A DNA stretch of 64,000 bases, taken from the NCBI GenBank assembly GCA_012274445.1, contig JAAROD010000015.1, positions 2,294,001 through 2,358,000 on the forward strand, written 5' to 3'. The position numbers and the translations under genes were made by a program. The DNA is from Sclerotiophoma versabilis (Eukaryota; Ascomycota; Dothideomycetes; Pleosporales; Didymellaceae). A model generated the notes under the pieces. The model saw nothing but the letters and a program-made list of their open reading frames with translations, searched no databases and had not been told where the DNA came from. This document shows, in pieces, positions 23,001 through 34,213 of the stretch (the stretch's first letter is position 1; each line of letters begins with the position of its first letter).

Positions 23001-23565
23001 CCTCGGCTCCCAAGCCATCTGCACCATCGGCTGCTGCTTGCTGTGACTCGGTCGAGGGAATCGGTCGGTTGGGTGAAGGGTCACGGGCGTCGCGTGTGCC
23101 CGGGCGCTGCTGCAATTCGACGCGCCGCCTCTTGCTCGCGCCCTCGGCCAGGTCGGCTCCCCCACGCTTCTGCGCGCCCGACGGTCGCAGCATGGAGCCG
23201 GGCACGACGGAGGTCGCGCGGTACACGAAGTGGGGGATGACCTTGATCACGTGCATCCTGCGGTCCGGCTCGCCCTCAAAGATGGCTCCCACCGTGTCGG
23301 TCATGTCGAGGTCGCAGTCGTAGGCGTCCTGGAGCTTCTTGATGGCGAAGGTTGCCGCCTGCTGGGGGCTGAGGTAGTTTGTCTTGTATCGCTGCTCGAT
23401 GTCGTTCCACACCATCTCGAACGTGTCCTCGAGCTGCACTGGCATGGCGAACTTGCGCTCTTTGAACGCTGCCAGCGCCAGGTCGCGGTACTCGCCGTGT
23501 GCGTCTTCGTCGGCCAGCGCTTCGACCACGACCGTCAGTCGCATGCGCGCGCCCGGTGCCGCCAT
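20095..23565 (-). CDS. Net1/Dnt1-like nucleolar protein (PF10407-type N-terminus)
   Basis: A single-exon gene of 1,156 aa. Residues about 8-115 form the conserved block: RLTVVVEALADEDAHGEY at the start, then VQLEDTFEMVWNDIEQRYK, a LQDAYDCDLDMTDTVG motif and HVIKVIP. This matches, as I recall it, the N-terminal domain of yeast Net1/Cfi1 and fission-yeast Dnt1, nucleolar proteins that restrain Cdc14-type phosphatase at mitotic exit. The remainder is low-complexity, rich in Ser, Pro, Ala and Glu, with many SP/TP sites and basic patches. It ends in an acidic serine run of the form DDESSSSSSSDSD. A PEPEPE stretch comes from a hexanucleotide repeat at about 22562-22597. The start is the first Met of the frame. 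Several long open frames on the other strand are shadows caused by its GC bias. Confidence 0.75.
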   Translation of the reverse strand: MAAPGARMRLTVVVEALADEDAHGEYRDLALAAFKERKFAMPVQLEDTFEMVWNDIEQRYKTNYLSPQQAATFAIKKLQDAYDCDLDMTDTVGAIFEGEPDRRMHVIKVIPHFVYRATSVVPGSMLRPSGAQKRGGADLAEGASKRRRVELQQRPGTRDARDPSPNRPIPSTESQQAAADGADGLGAEERSARSKSGMSLIELTRIETGQPPFSSTGVKQESPEPEPEPILNGFDAAPPDAPIGEATEPATKEQPQERPLSQSRLSSLREHSQEAPQPPMDDRLLEVEGETAKHVQTAVPEPTRLSQLGSQEDAIRKSPLSSVEPAPEPEPEPEPAPTPASATKHRRDVYQLPSSPDFMHKKATPDKLAKTYGRSPRSGADLLNMARRLGRSTGETDARQSGAPASTTSKARAFQRTQPDEIESTPQEEASSGPGKTSHATSDDDDDADLTASFLDVAAEATPNSTQTPLRKTIAKPVKLGSLKKPSRTSLIATPASTKRGARPKPAATPASTRSSFRSSAKGKTTTPASAGSSKSEKALGEETVSRMERLERLLSASQNTPKRHGGTVSPARRGSVGNHDRSNIPSPEVRVPMKEKFAPVNSNVEVIDVRLAVQPKTAQRTPIESPLPSPANVKTSTPISSSNSKNTAERSKPGGPDVFKKPAAKARESSAPSSSVKKASATTATGTPRRSEIPLPPNVRHLRRSSTLQSPPLANGNANTDKNNSFEPAKAHANLKNATSSLSINSSKTSVADPAESASTAQSPNDAIVIQSAESSSPDCSNVADEEHCKLSNLGMEGTTDEASAPAELQSSVQVDDAITQSKAINHEDGVVTKQLEQPKMLTEQTELDTTRVSIPQTQDKPPSGQGSSLAAPWGAESWGFGRLGQTKDTSDKLEKNEGSVSQSATAATPASEDEGFAEQDIYSTAIEDNASRSRSNSAAASTRSSPAVSRRPARFLSHSPTPDASESEDDLDEASVAPSRAISPQANDKDESESESESSSDSSEDGDVEMPDLPAESTTEYKTNAAPPSSPPLNGSANLTLSIPETSRSTPSQTNRPTQRTPVPLPTQQSSQAPRSSQSVSVQAADRRRYTGFRSLREQLADTKATQATTQKKNFDPRTMSLGKLAKSKSLVHLGGNDESSDDESSSSSSSDSD
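22562..22597. repeat. Hexanucleotide (ggctca) repeat inside the Net1-like gene
   Basis: Four perfect and two imperfect units of ggctca, encoding alternating Pro-Glu on the minus strand. Its length could vary between strains. Confidence 0.8.
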
Positions 23566-24598
23566 GTTCGAGGAAGGTGGAGCCGGCGGTGTCGCAGGAA
23601 GGCGCCCAAGCAGTCTGCGCTGGAGCGCGACCGACCTGTCTTGCGGCCCTGGGAGAACAGAAAGTTCCAGAGTGGAGCCGCTTCGCTAGCGCGCCAACAC
23701 CCCCCCCCCCCGGTCGCGTCCCGCACGTCCCCCACTCACCGTGAACGACCGCTCCGTCACCCCACACCTGGCATGTCGAACTACCTCCAGGCAATCAGCA
23801 CCGCCGTCGAGCACCCCAGTCTTGCTCCGGGCCCTCATGCTCTCGCTGCTCGCTTCCAGTAGGGCGAGGCAGTAGTAAAGAAGTCTGTCTGCGAGTTCGA
23901 TGACGCCATCGGTGAAGCACACGTGAACACGCGTCTGAAACTGATCACGAAGATGAAGATGAAGATGCATGCTACGAACGCGCTCTGCGACAAGAAGCAT
24001 GGCCATACCAAGCCCAGGTTCTGACGGCTCTGTCGCAAATTCCCTTCTTGTCTTCCCCATCCTTTCACCTCCATCTGAGTGTACATTATCAAACACTGCT
24101 GTGCACTAGTCAAGTGCGACGAGGCACCTACGACCAAGCACACTCTCTCGATAATCGTCGTGCTACAGATAGAGGTCCAGTGAACAAAATTACCGTCTCC
24201 CGGCCTTCTCCAGAAGCAAATTTGGGAGAGGCCTACGCGTTGGTGTTGGCTTTCTGTGCTTGCTGGAGGCACACGGTGCCAGTTCTGACCACGCTCCCCC
24301 ATCAGGTCCATCTATTAGCGCTACGGGCTCTGTCCACTCACCTCATTTCGCCATAACGGTCGCCTCCGCCGCACTGACCCCTGGCTTGTCTGTCATCCAC
24401 TGCTCACCAGCTATCACCACTGTGCACCCACACTCACCTCAACATCCGAACATATTCTGTTGCCTTGCACGCACACCTGCACGCCCGAAACGCACTCAAC
24501 TAATCCACAGCGGTGTTGACGAAGGCCAGCAGCTCAAAGAAGCGGCGTGCAAGTCACCCTTGTCCAGCCCTTAAAGAGCTTTCACTGACCACGCCAGG
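23566..24598. other. Intergenic region with a poly-C tract
   Basis: This region lies upstream of both flanking genes. A run of 12 C lies at 23700-23711, about 135 bp upstream of the Net1-like start codon on its template side, so the sense strand reads poly-G. A short (gatgaa)-like tract is at 23953-23967. No gene is convincing; the first exon of the broken gene to the right may start here. Confidence 0.5.
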
Positions 24599-25648
24599 CT
24601 TCTCGATCTCCTAGTCGCTCAGATGCTACTGGAAAGACGCACCAAGCGTCTGCCGCTGTCTCCATTCACTCGCAGCGCGACTCTTGTGCTTCTCAATCCA
24701 GCAGAACAAAGTCCATCTTCCGTGGCCAGCACGACCCATACTTTCCTCCTAGCGACAAAGGCAACACCTCTCTGCCTACGGGCGACGATTACGTGTTCCG
24801 CATTCACGTCATCTCAAAGACCACCAACGTCAATAGTGAGCTATTTGAGAAGGCAGTGCAGGGCCTCGTCAAGATCTGCTTTCCGCAACATGTCTTTGAG
24901 GAAATCGGTATTGAGGTCGTCATGCAGCACATGCAGAACGAAGATGTCACTGGAACAGAACATCTCCAAGATGAAAGAGATCTTTCGCTCCGAAATGATC
25001 CATCGCGTGACGTGGATGTTAGCGGAATTCCTTGATTCGCCAGCCAAGGTTGAGTCAAGTGTCAAAGCCATTATGGCCGCCAGTGCCAGTCTCCACGGCG
25101 AGAGAGTCGGCGAAGACGTACTAGGAAACGTCACTGCAACTCTCCTCGAACTAAGGAAACAGATGCCAAGCAACTCCACAGCACGACTGGCAGACTGTAC
25201 AGACATGGAGACCTTGTCTTTCCATCAGAGTAAGATCGATACAGTAGGCAGCGATTCCGGGAGCTCTACTCGCGCCAAAGGGGTCGGCAGCGATGATTCT
25301 ATCGTCTTTTCATCTGATCCTTCGTCTGCGGAGGATGTCCGTCCGCTGCTACCTGCGAAGAAGAAGAGTCGAGTGACAGAGCCGAAGGAGCAGCTCCATA
25401 ATAACAAAGCTACGGTCAAGGGATCACACAAGACTAAACAGCGCGCTGAGCCACCTGCACTAGTCGTGCACACACGCGAAGGCAAAGAGACTAAGGTTTC
25501 GACATCTTGGCGTTGGAATGTTCAGGACGCCACCAGCATCGGAGACATGGCAGAACACTTCAAACGAACGAGCGACCTATTCGCGTATCATGCCCTGCCA
25601 GTTGTCAAAAAGCGTCTGGGGACTCGGAAAAAGCGCAAGGAGCCGTGA
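24599..25648 (+). pseudogene. Unknown protein gene, 5' part, frame broken
   Basis: Two adjacent frames both look protein-like. The first (24599 to about 24960) runs from a Ser/Gln-rich segment into FRIHVISKTTNVNSELFEKA and ends near VVMQHMQNED. It has no ATG of its own and begins after a plausible 3' splice site (cactgaccacgccag). The second frame (about 24963 to 25648) carries MKEIFRSEMIHRVTWMLAEF and then a charged region ending TRKKRKEP-stop. No acceptable GT..AG intron joins them, so a one-base frameshift near 24960 is likely. I do not recognise the family. It may be a decaying gene or contain an assembly error. Confidence 0.45.
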
Positions 25649-25689
25649 CAGAATATTGAAGCTATCTTGGCAAGCATGTCAGATGGAGA

Positions 25690-27190
25690 ATTCGGGAGTG
25701 GGTCGAAAGCTTCCGGAAGCTTCTGAATGGAGATGTCAGTATGTTGGAGAAGCCATCGCCAGCTCTTAGTCAACAGACTGCCTCTGGTACGCCGGCTTCT
25801 TTGCGTCTTTCGAACCCGGCAGAAGAGCTCGACGAACACGCGTATGATGATGCAGGCGCAGAGAGACCTTCTAGATGGGTCCAAAATCCATTGTGCACCA
25901 ACGCATCCCTAATCAAGCCAGAGCCCCATCCAGAAGAAGTACTAGCTGCTCTAAATCAACAAAAGACGAAACATGTTACGACCGACAAGCTCGGTGAGAC
26001 TGCTTCTGTCAGGACAAGACATTCTGTAGGAGAAAGCGCGGAATCGTCATTGCCTAGCGCAGTCCTCACCACTGAAGACACACGGTCTCATTTGGTACGA
26101 CAGAGTGTAAGCCCAATACACGGTTAGTTGATAATTCTGAAGACTGAGCGTTATAGGAACAGAGGCGACTGCGAACGCCAATTATTGATCTCCTGTGGGG
26201 CAGTTCCACATTCAATCGCAGTCAATGTGGCAACCTCGTGAATTGTCTTGTGAATGGAGTCTGCGCACGAGTGCAGTTGCAGGTATCAATATGCAACTTC
26301 CTAACAGCTTCTGGCACTAACTTATTCAGTCAGTCGGCATTGCTCTATTCAGCTCGAAGACTGTGGTTCAGACATTGGGAGAGCTGCGTAATAGGCTCTC
26401 CCGTAGGATCTCTGCCAATTCTAGCGCTTTTCAGCACGACAGGACTCGGTTAGCCTTGGAGGTCATGTTGGCTCCTTGGGTCATCGCGAACATTCCACCA
26501 TTCCTGAGTTACGCTCCGAGGCGGTACTGTTTGCACACACCATGCCAGTGAGTTCTGCTGCTTCGGGTTGCTACGTGTGTTTACTCACTCCTTGTTCAGT
26601 ATCTCAATACCATACTAGACCTTATGTGCGATCCTCATATGGCGTTCTCACGATCCAACCGTTGCGTGGTCCCGGAGCAGATAATCGCAGATCTGAGGCG
26701 ACGAAGGTTTTCTCTGGTACGTCGACTCACAGACCATCCATAAACCAACACATTTGACAAGCTGAGGACATGAGGTCGGCCCCAGATGACGGCGGGGTGC
26801 TCAGTGCAATTCTATCGACACTTGGCAAAAAGATGACCGAAGTTATCAAGCGTGGTATGATTGAGAAGTACCTGCGATTCCTTGCCTTCGAAGGCAAGGA
26901 CAGATTTCCGGAGCTGCGCAGATCGATTCTGGTAAGAACGTGGGAACGCGAAACAGGGCAGATATGGGGGTCGTAGCGTGTGAAAAAATACCAATCTGTG
27001 TAGTGCGAGGTAGTACAAACCAAAGAACTGGCTCATGAGTGTCGAGTAGGAGCCAAAGGCAGATAAGAAGGTCGGGAATAGCACGATTATCAAGGCCATG
27101 CGAGTCGATGTTAAACAACTGTCCTTCCACGATGCGCTGCTAAATCAAAACATCGGTCCAACCTCTATGTCCCTACTGACAGCCCGTCTT
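25690..27190 (+). pseudogene. Unknown protein gene, middle part, exons and frameshifts
   Basis: Protein-like text continues in several frames. About 25690-26127 gives WVESFRKLLNGDVSMLEKPS and an acidic/Ser-rich stretch. About 26163-26547 gives RTPIIDLLWGSS and TVVQTLGELRNRLSRR, with an intron at 26283-26329. 26600-26716 gives YLNTILDLMCDPHMAF. 26767-26931 gives VLSAILSTLGKKMTEVIKRG. About 27067-27190 gives VDVKQLSFHDALLNQNIGP. Introns at 26548-26599 and 26717-26766 and a donor at 26932 have good consensus. The frame slips between 26480 and 26547. Real splice sites plus broken frames suggest a once-functional multi-exon gene. No family recognised. Confidence 0.45.
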
Positions 27191-27589
27191 TGGACACAGA
27201 CACATCGTCTTCGACCTTGAGATACTTACTAGTATTGCTTACGGTATGCTCAAGATTGAGCGTCTACCCACCAGATGGGCTTGTACCATATACATGCTTC
27301 TACTGTCATATCGGCATTGTATCAACTCCCATGTGCAACAATGAACCTCGGTCCATATTCGCGCGGTGCTTGCTCTCTCTATGCCAAGTTGCACGCAGAA
27401 CTCCTTGGCATGCGCAACGTTTAGTGATGTGTGGGTAACGATCAAAACTTACCGCGACAAGAGAGTACTAACAGCTCATGACAAGACAATTGGAAATCAC
27501 TTACGATTTAGCTACGTCATCTCGCCGAAAGTAGTTTCACAATAAAGCTCTTCTGGTAGCACTGCGCAAGTCTGAGCACAGAGCTCCTC

Positions 27590-28325
27590 CTATTCTGGAG
27601 AGTTACAGTGTAGATAACAGGAAGCAATTCTTGGAAATGGCAAAAAGGAACAGTTTCGAGGTCCTCGCAGCGCTGAAGGAGTGTCTATTTGTACTGCAAC
27701 AGATCTTCGTCCATCGCGCATAGAAGACAAGTTATAGACGGTTGTAAATCGAGCAAACGAAAACAAGAGGTTTTCCCTCTTCTGGTGCATACAAATCGAC
27801 CCTGTTCATGAAACATTGCTTTATGCAGAAGATTCCTGAGCTCCCGCATTTCGCATGATAGTCCGAGTACCGGAATTTCAACAGCACTGCATCCGAACCG
27901 TTTGCCTCGTAGCACATGGACTCTATAATTTAGAACTTATGTGTGAAGAGCTCAAACTCTCCATCAGGCAAATGAAGAAAATGAGTCGGATACCTTCATC
28001 AACGGTGCCATTCGGGAATATACGCCTCAGGGCTATCGTTCAAAAAGAGCATATCAATACATCCTTATCACATCAACCTAATCAACACACGTATTGCCGC
28101 TTCTCAAGCAGAGCTGAAGGACTCAAGGTATCGGAACCCTACTGTGTTGGAATGTTGTCTTGTAGGAGAGAAGAAATAGCGCAAATGCATCCTCAACGAG
28201 AACATGTCTTGGTTTTACACAAAGTGGTGAGGGGTAATACTGATCTCATTAAATCGCAAAATCTAGGTGGGATCGACATTTTGAGGAAGGACAGGCCTTG
28301 GCTGGCAGAGCGGATGGCGGAGTAG
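27590..28325 (+). pseudogene. Possible 3' remnants of the same unknown gene
   Basis: Short protein-like pieces occur in changing frames. About 27593-27720 gives KQFLEMAKRNSFEVLAALKE. About 27781-27857 gives LFMKHCFMQKIPELPHF. About 28090-28170 gives RIAASQAELKDSRYRNPTVL. Their helical, charged composition resembles the upstream exons, but continuity could not be shown. The open frame 27855-28325 in another register ends DRPWLAERMAE and could be an alternative reading. Confidence 0.3.
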
Positions 28326-28328
28326 TAG

Positions 28329-31300
28329 AGAAATGCTTAGTCGTGATAAAAGTGACTTGAGTCAACGCGCCTGTAAATGACATGGTGGATATCTTCTGCG
28401 ACAACACTATGAAGATATGTCGCCGGTGTACTACCCGGTCTCAATCCCATAAATCGTTGTGCATTGGTTTTCCATCCGTCCAGCTTGCAACCTGAGCTCT
28501 TCCGCTTATGAGAATTGCTACAATTCATGTTTAAACAATAGTTAGATTGGCTGACATAGTAGCATTCGCAAAATTCACGTCCGTACATATTACAGTAAGC
28601 CATCAGATCGTACTTTTCCTCTTTTGCGGAGCTGGCCAGGCGAGTGATGTCAAGTTTGAGCATTAGCAACTGACTGAATATGCGTTTAGGCTCTAATTTG
28701 CGTGTCATCGTGATATTTTTAGGCCAAATGTAGTATTGGTGTGAATGTTTTCACCTGTATTTGGATGGTGTTGGTGTTGCGAGCTTCTGATAGTGCTGCG
28801 GTCTGAGGACCGCGAGTATCTTGCTTTGTGATACAGCTCTGTCAAGTGTTCATTTGTTCACAGACCTTGTCACATATGACGTGGTATTATTTCGATCAAC
28901 TTGTCTAAGCTATAGCTAGCAGCATCCCTGATAGCATCCTTGTTCCTAGCGCATGTCGAGAACTACCGGTTTCGAGTTGAAGGTTGGAGTCAGAGCAGCT
29001 CGAGCCGGAGCTTCCTCCGGGCACAGCTTCCTGTTGGAGTGAGTGTACAATTCGGTTGCAATCGTGGTGGTACAAGCTCATGTTCATCTAGACTTTTCTT
29101 TTTGATGACACAAAGGCGCGACTCTTTTCGTCTTACATCATTACTTCTCCAAATACACAAGCCCTGTCTCATACCCACATGCCGTGTGTCACGTCGTGTC
29201 GATCCAGCCCTGCACAAGCTCGCGCGTACCAACATCGATACTGCATCTGTATGTGCATATTCTCCAATACAACGCCCCGCACCTTGCATCTCCGTGCTTG
29301 ATCCATCCCTGAGTTGGCCCCTGACTTGCGTGGATGGCGAGGAAAAGCATGCATACCTACCCAATCTATTCAACTTTGGCGCGCAGCCTGAAGTCGGACT
29401 GTGGACCCGCCCCTAATGAGGGCACCGGCACTGTGGACCGCGCCACCCAAACTCGCACCCCGCCCTCAACAAACTTGTCAGCAACGTGTGAAAGCCATCA
29501 ATCAAGATCGGAGTCCATCGCCAAGGCTCGATCTCGTATCGCGGGGTTTTAGATCGCGGCTTATAGGCCTGTACAAACTTCAGATCTCTAGCATTGCCTC
29601 AAGGATACCACGGTTTAGCGCGCGCCACGACGTCCACTGCAATTAGGTACAAAATGAAGCTCTGGCGAGCTATGCTGGAGTTCTGAGTACGCCACAAAAA
29701 CTAATGTTTGAGTGCATCTGGCAGTGTGACAGGTCCTTCGGGGTAATGTTAGGTAGCTCGCAGAGGAAGGAGATTGAGTTCTGAGGTTCTGGGGATTCTG
29801 GGGATCTTGCAGTAGAAAATGCAGGGGGCCCATGGTGTACCACAATGCAAAAGGGGGACCAGGAAAATGTGCCGTTGAGATCCGATGAGATCAGATCGCA
29901 TCTGATCATTGATGACTGTGCCGCAGATGCACATTGGACAGTGGAAGCCGGATAGTACGTCCCGACCAGTCATGTTGCCGAATCACCCTTCCATTCTAGT
30001 CGCATTCGCCTCTGGTCAGGCAAGAGGCAGTTGTACAGTCCCTTGCATGCTTGTCAGATGCCAATTCTCCCGCTTCACACCCTCAGAGAATCTCTAGACG
30101 CGTTAAAATCCAAGCCGTATTGTGCTCCGCAGCAGTCGTGAATCATAGTACAGATCCAACAGAGCACCGATCGCATCGACGTATCCCACCCTGGAGGAAG
30201 GATCTAGCTCCTTGCAACAGCCAACGTATTGCAAGTTCTCCATCGATGCTCACTTACTGGCTAATGCGAATGCGAAGAATAAACTCCTTGCCTCGGCAAT
30301 TACGGACGTGCAGCGAATTACACAGCATTCGGGAACGTCATCCAACCAATGAAGATGTATGCCGACACCACAGTTGTTGTTTGCTTCTTGCCGCTAGCCA
30401 ACCGCGTAGCTTCCGAGATCCGCTTATCGTGATTTCGCAAGGGATGGGGCTCTGCCGTTGAATATTGCTGACAGCTTATCTATTATTGTCCGACGTATAT
30501 TGACATGGTAACTTCTGGGGTTAGACAAGGTCTTCAATGAAGGTCGCCTGACGGTTGTTTTGATCATAACAGCGTCCGATATGACGTGTGGGTTCTGCAT
30601 CAACAAGCGACGAGTGGCCTTCTGACAAGTATAGTAAGCTGGTGGATGACTGTGGGCGGATGTCGGATTGGTGCTATTGCACTCTGCACGCCTGTCAGGT
30701 AGAGCTTGCGTTGCCAACGTGATCGAGACACTATGGTTCAGAGTCCTCACGTGCCTTGCCTTTCATACGCCTGTACCGCGGTAACGACATTACCCTGCGT
30801 TGATCTCCATCCCGATCCCGCACGTCAAGCGTGAACTGACACGTCTCCAGTTTGCTGACTCGCCCTCTTGCGTCCGCGGAGTGCCTTTTGTTCCCAATGG
30901 GGACCTGTGTGCAGGAGTGCCGTAACAGCTTCCGAAACATAAAGCCCATACATCCTTGAACTTCAAAGCAGGCCCTAACCTTCAAGCCTCGCACAGTGTT
31001 TCGAGGACATGGCACAAGACGAACCGCTGTCTCAAGCTTTCTTCCGTGCCGTGGCACCCATGACCCTGCAACGACTCTTATTGTTCATGTAGGCGCGGTG
31101 TTCGTGCGGAGTTGTCGGAATTAGGCAGGGGTGCTACCTTCCACTGTAGAAGTCGAGTCAGATCTTCATTGCAGACAGGGACAAGACAGGGTGGGCAGGG
31201 GAAGGCGAGAACTATGTACACGTACTGCAATCCCCGATCGGTGAGTTGGGAAAACGTTAACGTTGGGCGGATGGAATCATCCTGTGCTCAGCCGTTAGCA

Positions 31301-32229
31301 GCAGCATGTCATTGAGGTACCGGCGAATGTTCCTCTTGCTCGCGTATCCTCAGATCCCGTCGCCTCGCCTTTCTTTTTGCTTCTCGCTAACAGGGTCGCG
31401 TGAAGGATTGATTCTTGCGCAGCTACTGCAATCTCAACCTCCTGACTCACGCCGCCGACGTTATACCGGACTGTGCATGCCCCACCTGTAGCGCTTTACC
31501 TAGGATGGCAAGTGATGCCCTTTCCTTGTAAAGTTAGGCTTCATAGCTGCAGGCCACACCTATTCGCTCACAGACGCACCACAACTTTACGTGGCTATGG
31601 CAGTGGCGAAGCCGGATCAGCAGACAGAATTTTTTATTTGCAACCTTGCTGCAGGAGCACTTGCGCATGGCATGATGGTCTGATGTCCACCAAGTTGCCT
31701 GTGCACAGTCCCCACGAACGTACTGCTGATGCACCTGCCTCGCCAAGATGGGGAAGCGGTTGGACAGCCGTGCACGCGATTCGAACTTACGGGCAAGGCT
31801 ATATTCCGCCCTGCCCACAACCAGAGTGCTAGGCACCTCCGAAGGAGGACTGCTCAAGGCAACAACCTTCGAGCCACTGCAGAGATGCTCAGCCACCTCT
31901 GCACTTATGCATTGCGCAAGTCACAGGTCTGACGCTTCTGCTCCAGACTGAGGGACAAGTTGAGCGTTGAGTGTTGGGCATCTGGATGTCTGTTGTTCAA
32001 CTTGCCATGCGGCTGCAATAGTTCGCCGCACACTGCAAACTTGCCTCTTGCACCAGTCACAGCAGCGTGACTGTCAGCAGGAAGAACTTCAGTCAGGCCG
32101 TCTTGTAGAGCGAAATCTTTTCCACGGTCGTGTATTCCAGGAATCTGTAAGCTACTTAGTTGTAGTGTAAATATGATCAGCGAAAAGTATATCTATGGTG
32201 TTCTTTGAGTCTTCAACGGCTTGATGTGC
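28329..32229. other. Long gene-free stretch
   Basis: Base composition is normal, but only short scattered open frames occur on both strands, with no domain, signal peptide or splice pattern I can support. The 108-codon frame at 30731-31057 (minus) is the longest tidy one and has no recognisable motif. Nothing repetitive or RIP-like is seen. Confidence 0.5.
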
Positions 32230-32850
32230 AGGGATTAATCGCAGCCGTGTGCTTGCTCATGCACATCGACGATATCAGTGTTGGGATGTTCGATTTCTCC
32301 AAGATCCCAGACCTTGAAACGAATGCTCATACGGGCCGCTTCCGCGACGAGGGCTGACGTAGCTTGCAGAGCCGGGTTGCGTTGACATCTTTTCGTGAAC
32401 AATGTTTCACTTTTCTGGTCGAACAGCGATTTGGTTTGGTGGAATGTCACTGATATCATCGAGGCCATTTAACCGTGATGAGCTCCCTTTTACGTGTCGT
32501 TCGTTCAATACGCTAGCCTTTCGTAGCTCTGGGGGTTTTAAATTACGCTACGGACCGAATTCGTACTTGCGGACGGCCGCCACCATTTCGCCAACCAAGA
32601 TCCAGGTCAGCACGTAAACCGTTAAACCACCGATACACTTCGAGACTTGCCGTTCATCGACAACACGATTTACCCGAAGCGGACCTTCTTCCGCGATCGA
32701 CATCTATGAATATCCATCAGGCTGGGGCATCCCGATGGTGTTGATGTCAAATAGCCACATTGCTGGAAACAGAACGAACGAGCTGGTGACTCGTACAGGA
32801 CTAAGTCGCTGAGCGAGTTGACGAGAGGCTATCGGTTGGTGACATATAGT
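32230..32850 (-). pseudogene. Remnant of a membrane-protein gene
   Basis: On the minus strand a protein-like path runs through at least two stops and a frame change. It gives FVLFPAMWLFDINTIGMPQP, then VLTWILVGEMVAAVRKYEFG (a hydrophobic helix), then LDDISDIPPNQIAV, and finally a Ser/Gly-rich tail with PGSASYVSPRRGSGPYEHSF. A hydrophobic segment followed by a polar tail resembles the C-terminal end of a fungal multi-pass membrane protein. No intact start or frame exists, and the family was not recognised. Confidence 0.4.
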
Positions 32851-34213
32851 CAACGGGGTTGCAAGAAGTGAGGCAACCTCTGGTGATGTGTCTCAAATGG
32901 TTGAGGTTGATTGTGGGATCGCTGCTCTTTGGGGAGGCATGGCGTTGTTGTTGACAGCTTGACACAGCGGCTGCATCGCCATGTCGAAGCCCCGGGTGTT
33001 CTGGATGTGCACCAGCCTGCTGACCCTCCTGCAATGGCCTGTATACGACAGGCATGCCCATGACCCCTACATGTGTTCACTCTGGAGATTGTCAGCTCTC
33101 CATGCACTCTCCCTGCACTGTGCCGCAACACCATCGTGCCCTCACAATCAATGGCCTCATTTTCCCAACGCCTTCAAACTCTCCATCCAGTCGGAAAAGG
33201 AGGGCGAGCAAAATTCTATGATTCGTCGCGGATACATTTCCAAGAGCTCTTGTTCCGGGTAGCCCCGCACGACAAAACGCCATCACTAAGTCAGTCTGAG
33301 CCTAAGCCGTGTGAGGGCGGCTTAGCTGCATGCAAGTGATCTTATAGTGCGTTTAGGCTACCTCCGGGCGGCCTGACTGGTCAACTGGGGTAATCCTTTC
33401 GCCGTATGCGCAAAGCTGCAGCAGCTCCAATTTATGGATGTGTTACTTGATCCGTTGCCGATGAAATGCAGCTGAATAGCTAGGTGAGCTGTCTCCGGTG
33501 AACAGGAGGCAAAAAGTGCCAGCCGCTGCTCAGGGGATTAATAGTTAAGCTCTGTGCAATTAGCGACGACCCACTTAGCACATTGTAGAGTTTCGCTTAC
33601 GGGCCGCTTTGACGCTGGTGCTGACGCACGAGCACCCTTCCGCGACCAAGCTCGGTCCACAGTTCGGTCCCAAGATCATAGACGCGTGGGCAAGGCTTTT
33701 CGTAGCCACTAAAGGCAATGGAACAGGTATGTTGCGGTTGAGAAAGTGTCAGATTTGGGTATAGGTACGATACAGTACATTGTGCGATGTGCCAATGGTG
33801 TTCTGAAATGAATTGAGTGTAGAAAGTCCAAGCGGGATGAGGACCATGTGTAGATGAGCATGACGTCTAGTACAAGAAAGTCGTACATTGCGAAAAATCT
33901 GGTTGGTAGCGAAAAGTATGTAAGATGCCGATGTTGAGGAAAAGGTTGAGAACTCTTGCCATTGCAATCGCGACAAGGACAGCACCGCAAAGTCACGCAA
34001 GCTGATGCATCGGTGCCGTACTGTGACCCTATCTCACGATTCGAGCTCTCAACAAACAGAACAAAAACGTGCATGTCCGAGGACGGTCTTTGAAGACAAA
34101 CCAAAAGGGGGTATAACGGATGTCCTTCTTTTGCCAATACCAACACCAAGTCAATGTACAAATGCAGAGTCGTGTATCAAATGGAAAAGAAGATTTTGCT
34201 TGAGTGTCGATGC
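32851..34213. other. Gene-free stretch
   Basis: Only short shadows and unconvincing frames are present on both strands. The right end is probably the 3' untranslated region of the minus-strand gene ending at 34214. Confidence 0.5.

Noticed and set aside
28337..28708. 123-codon minus-strand frame
   Set aside because: No motif, and Cys/Tyr/Asn-rich composition typical of chance translation of AT-leaning DNA.
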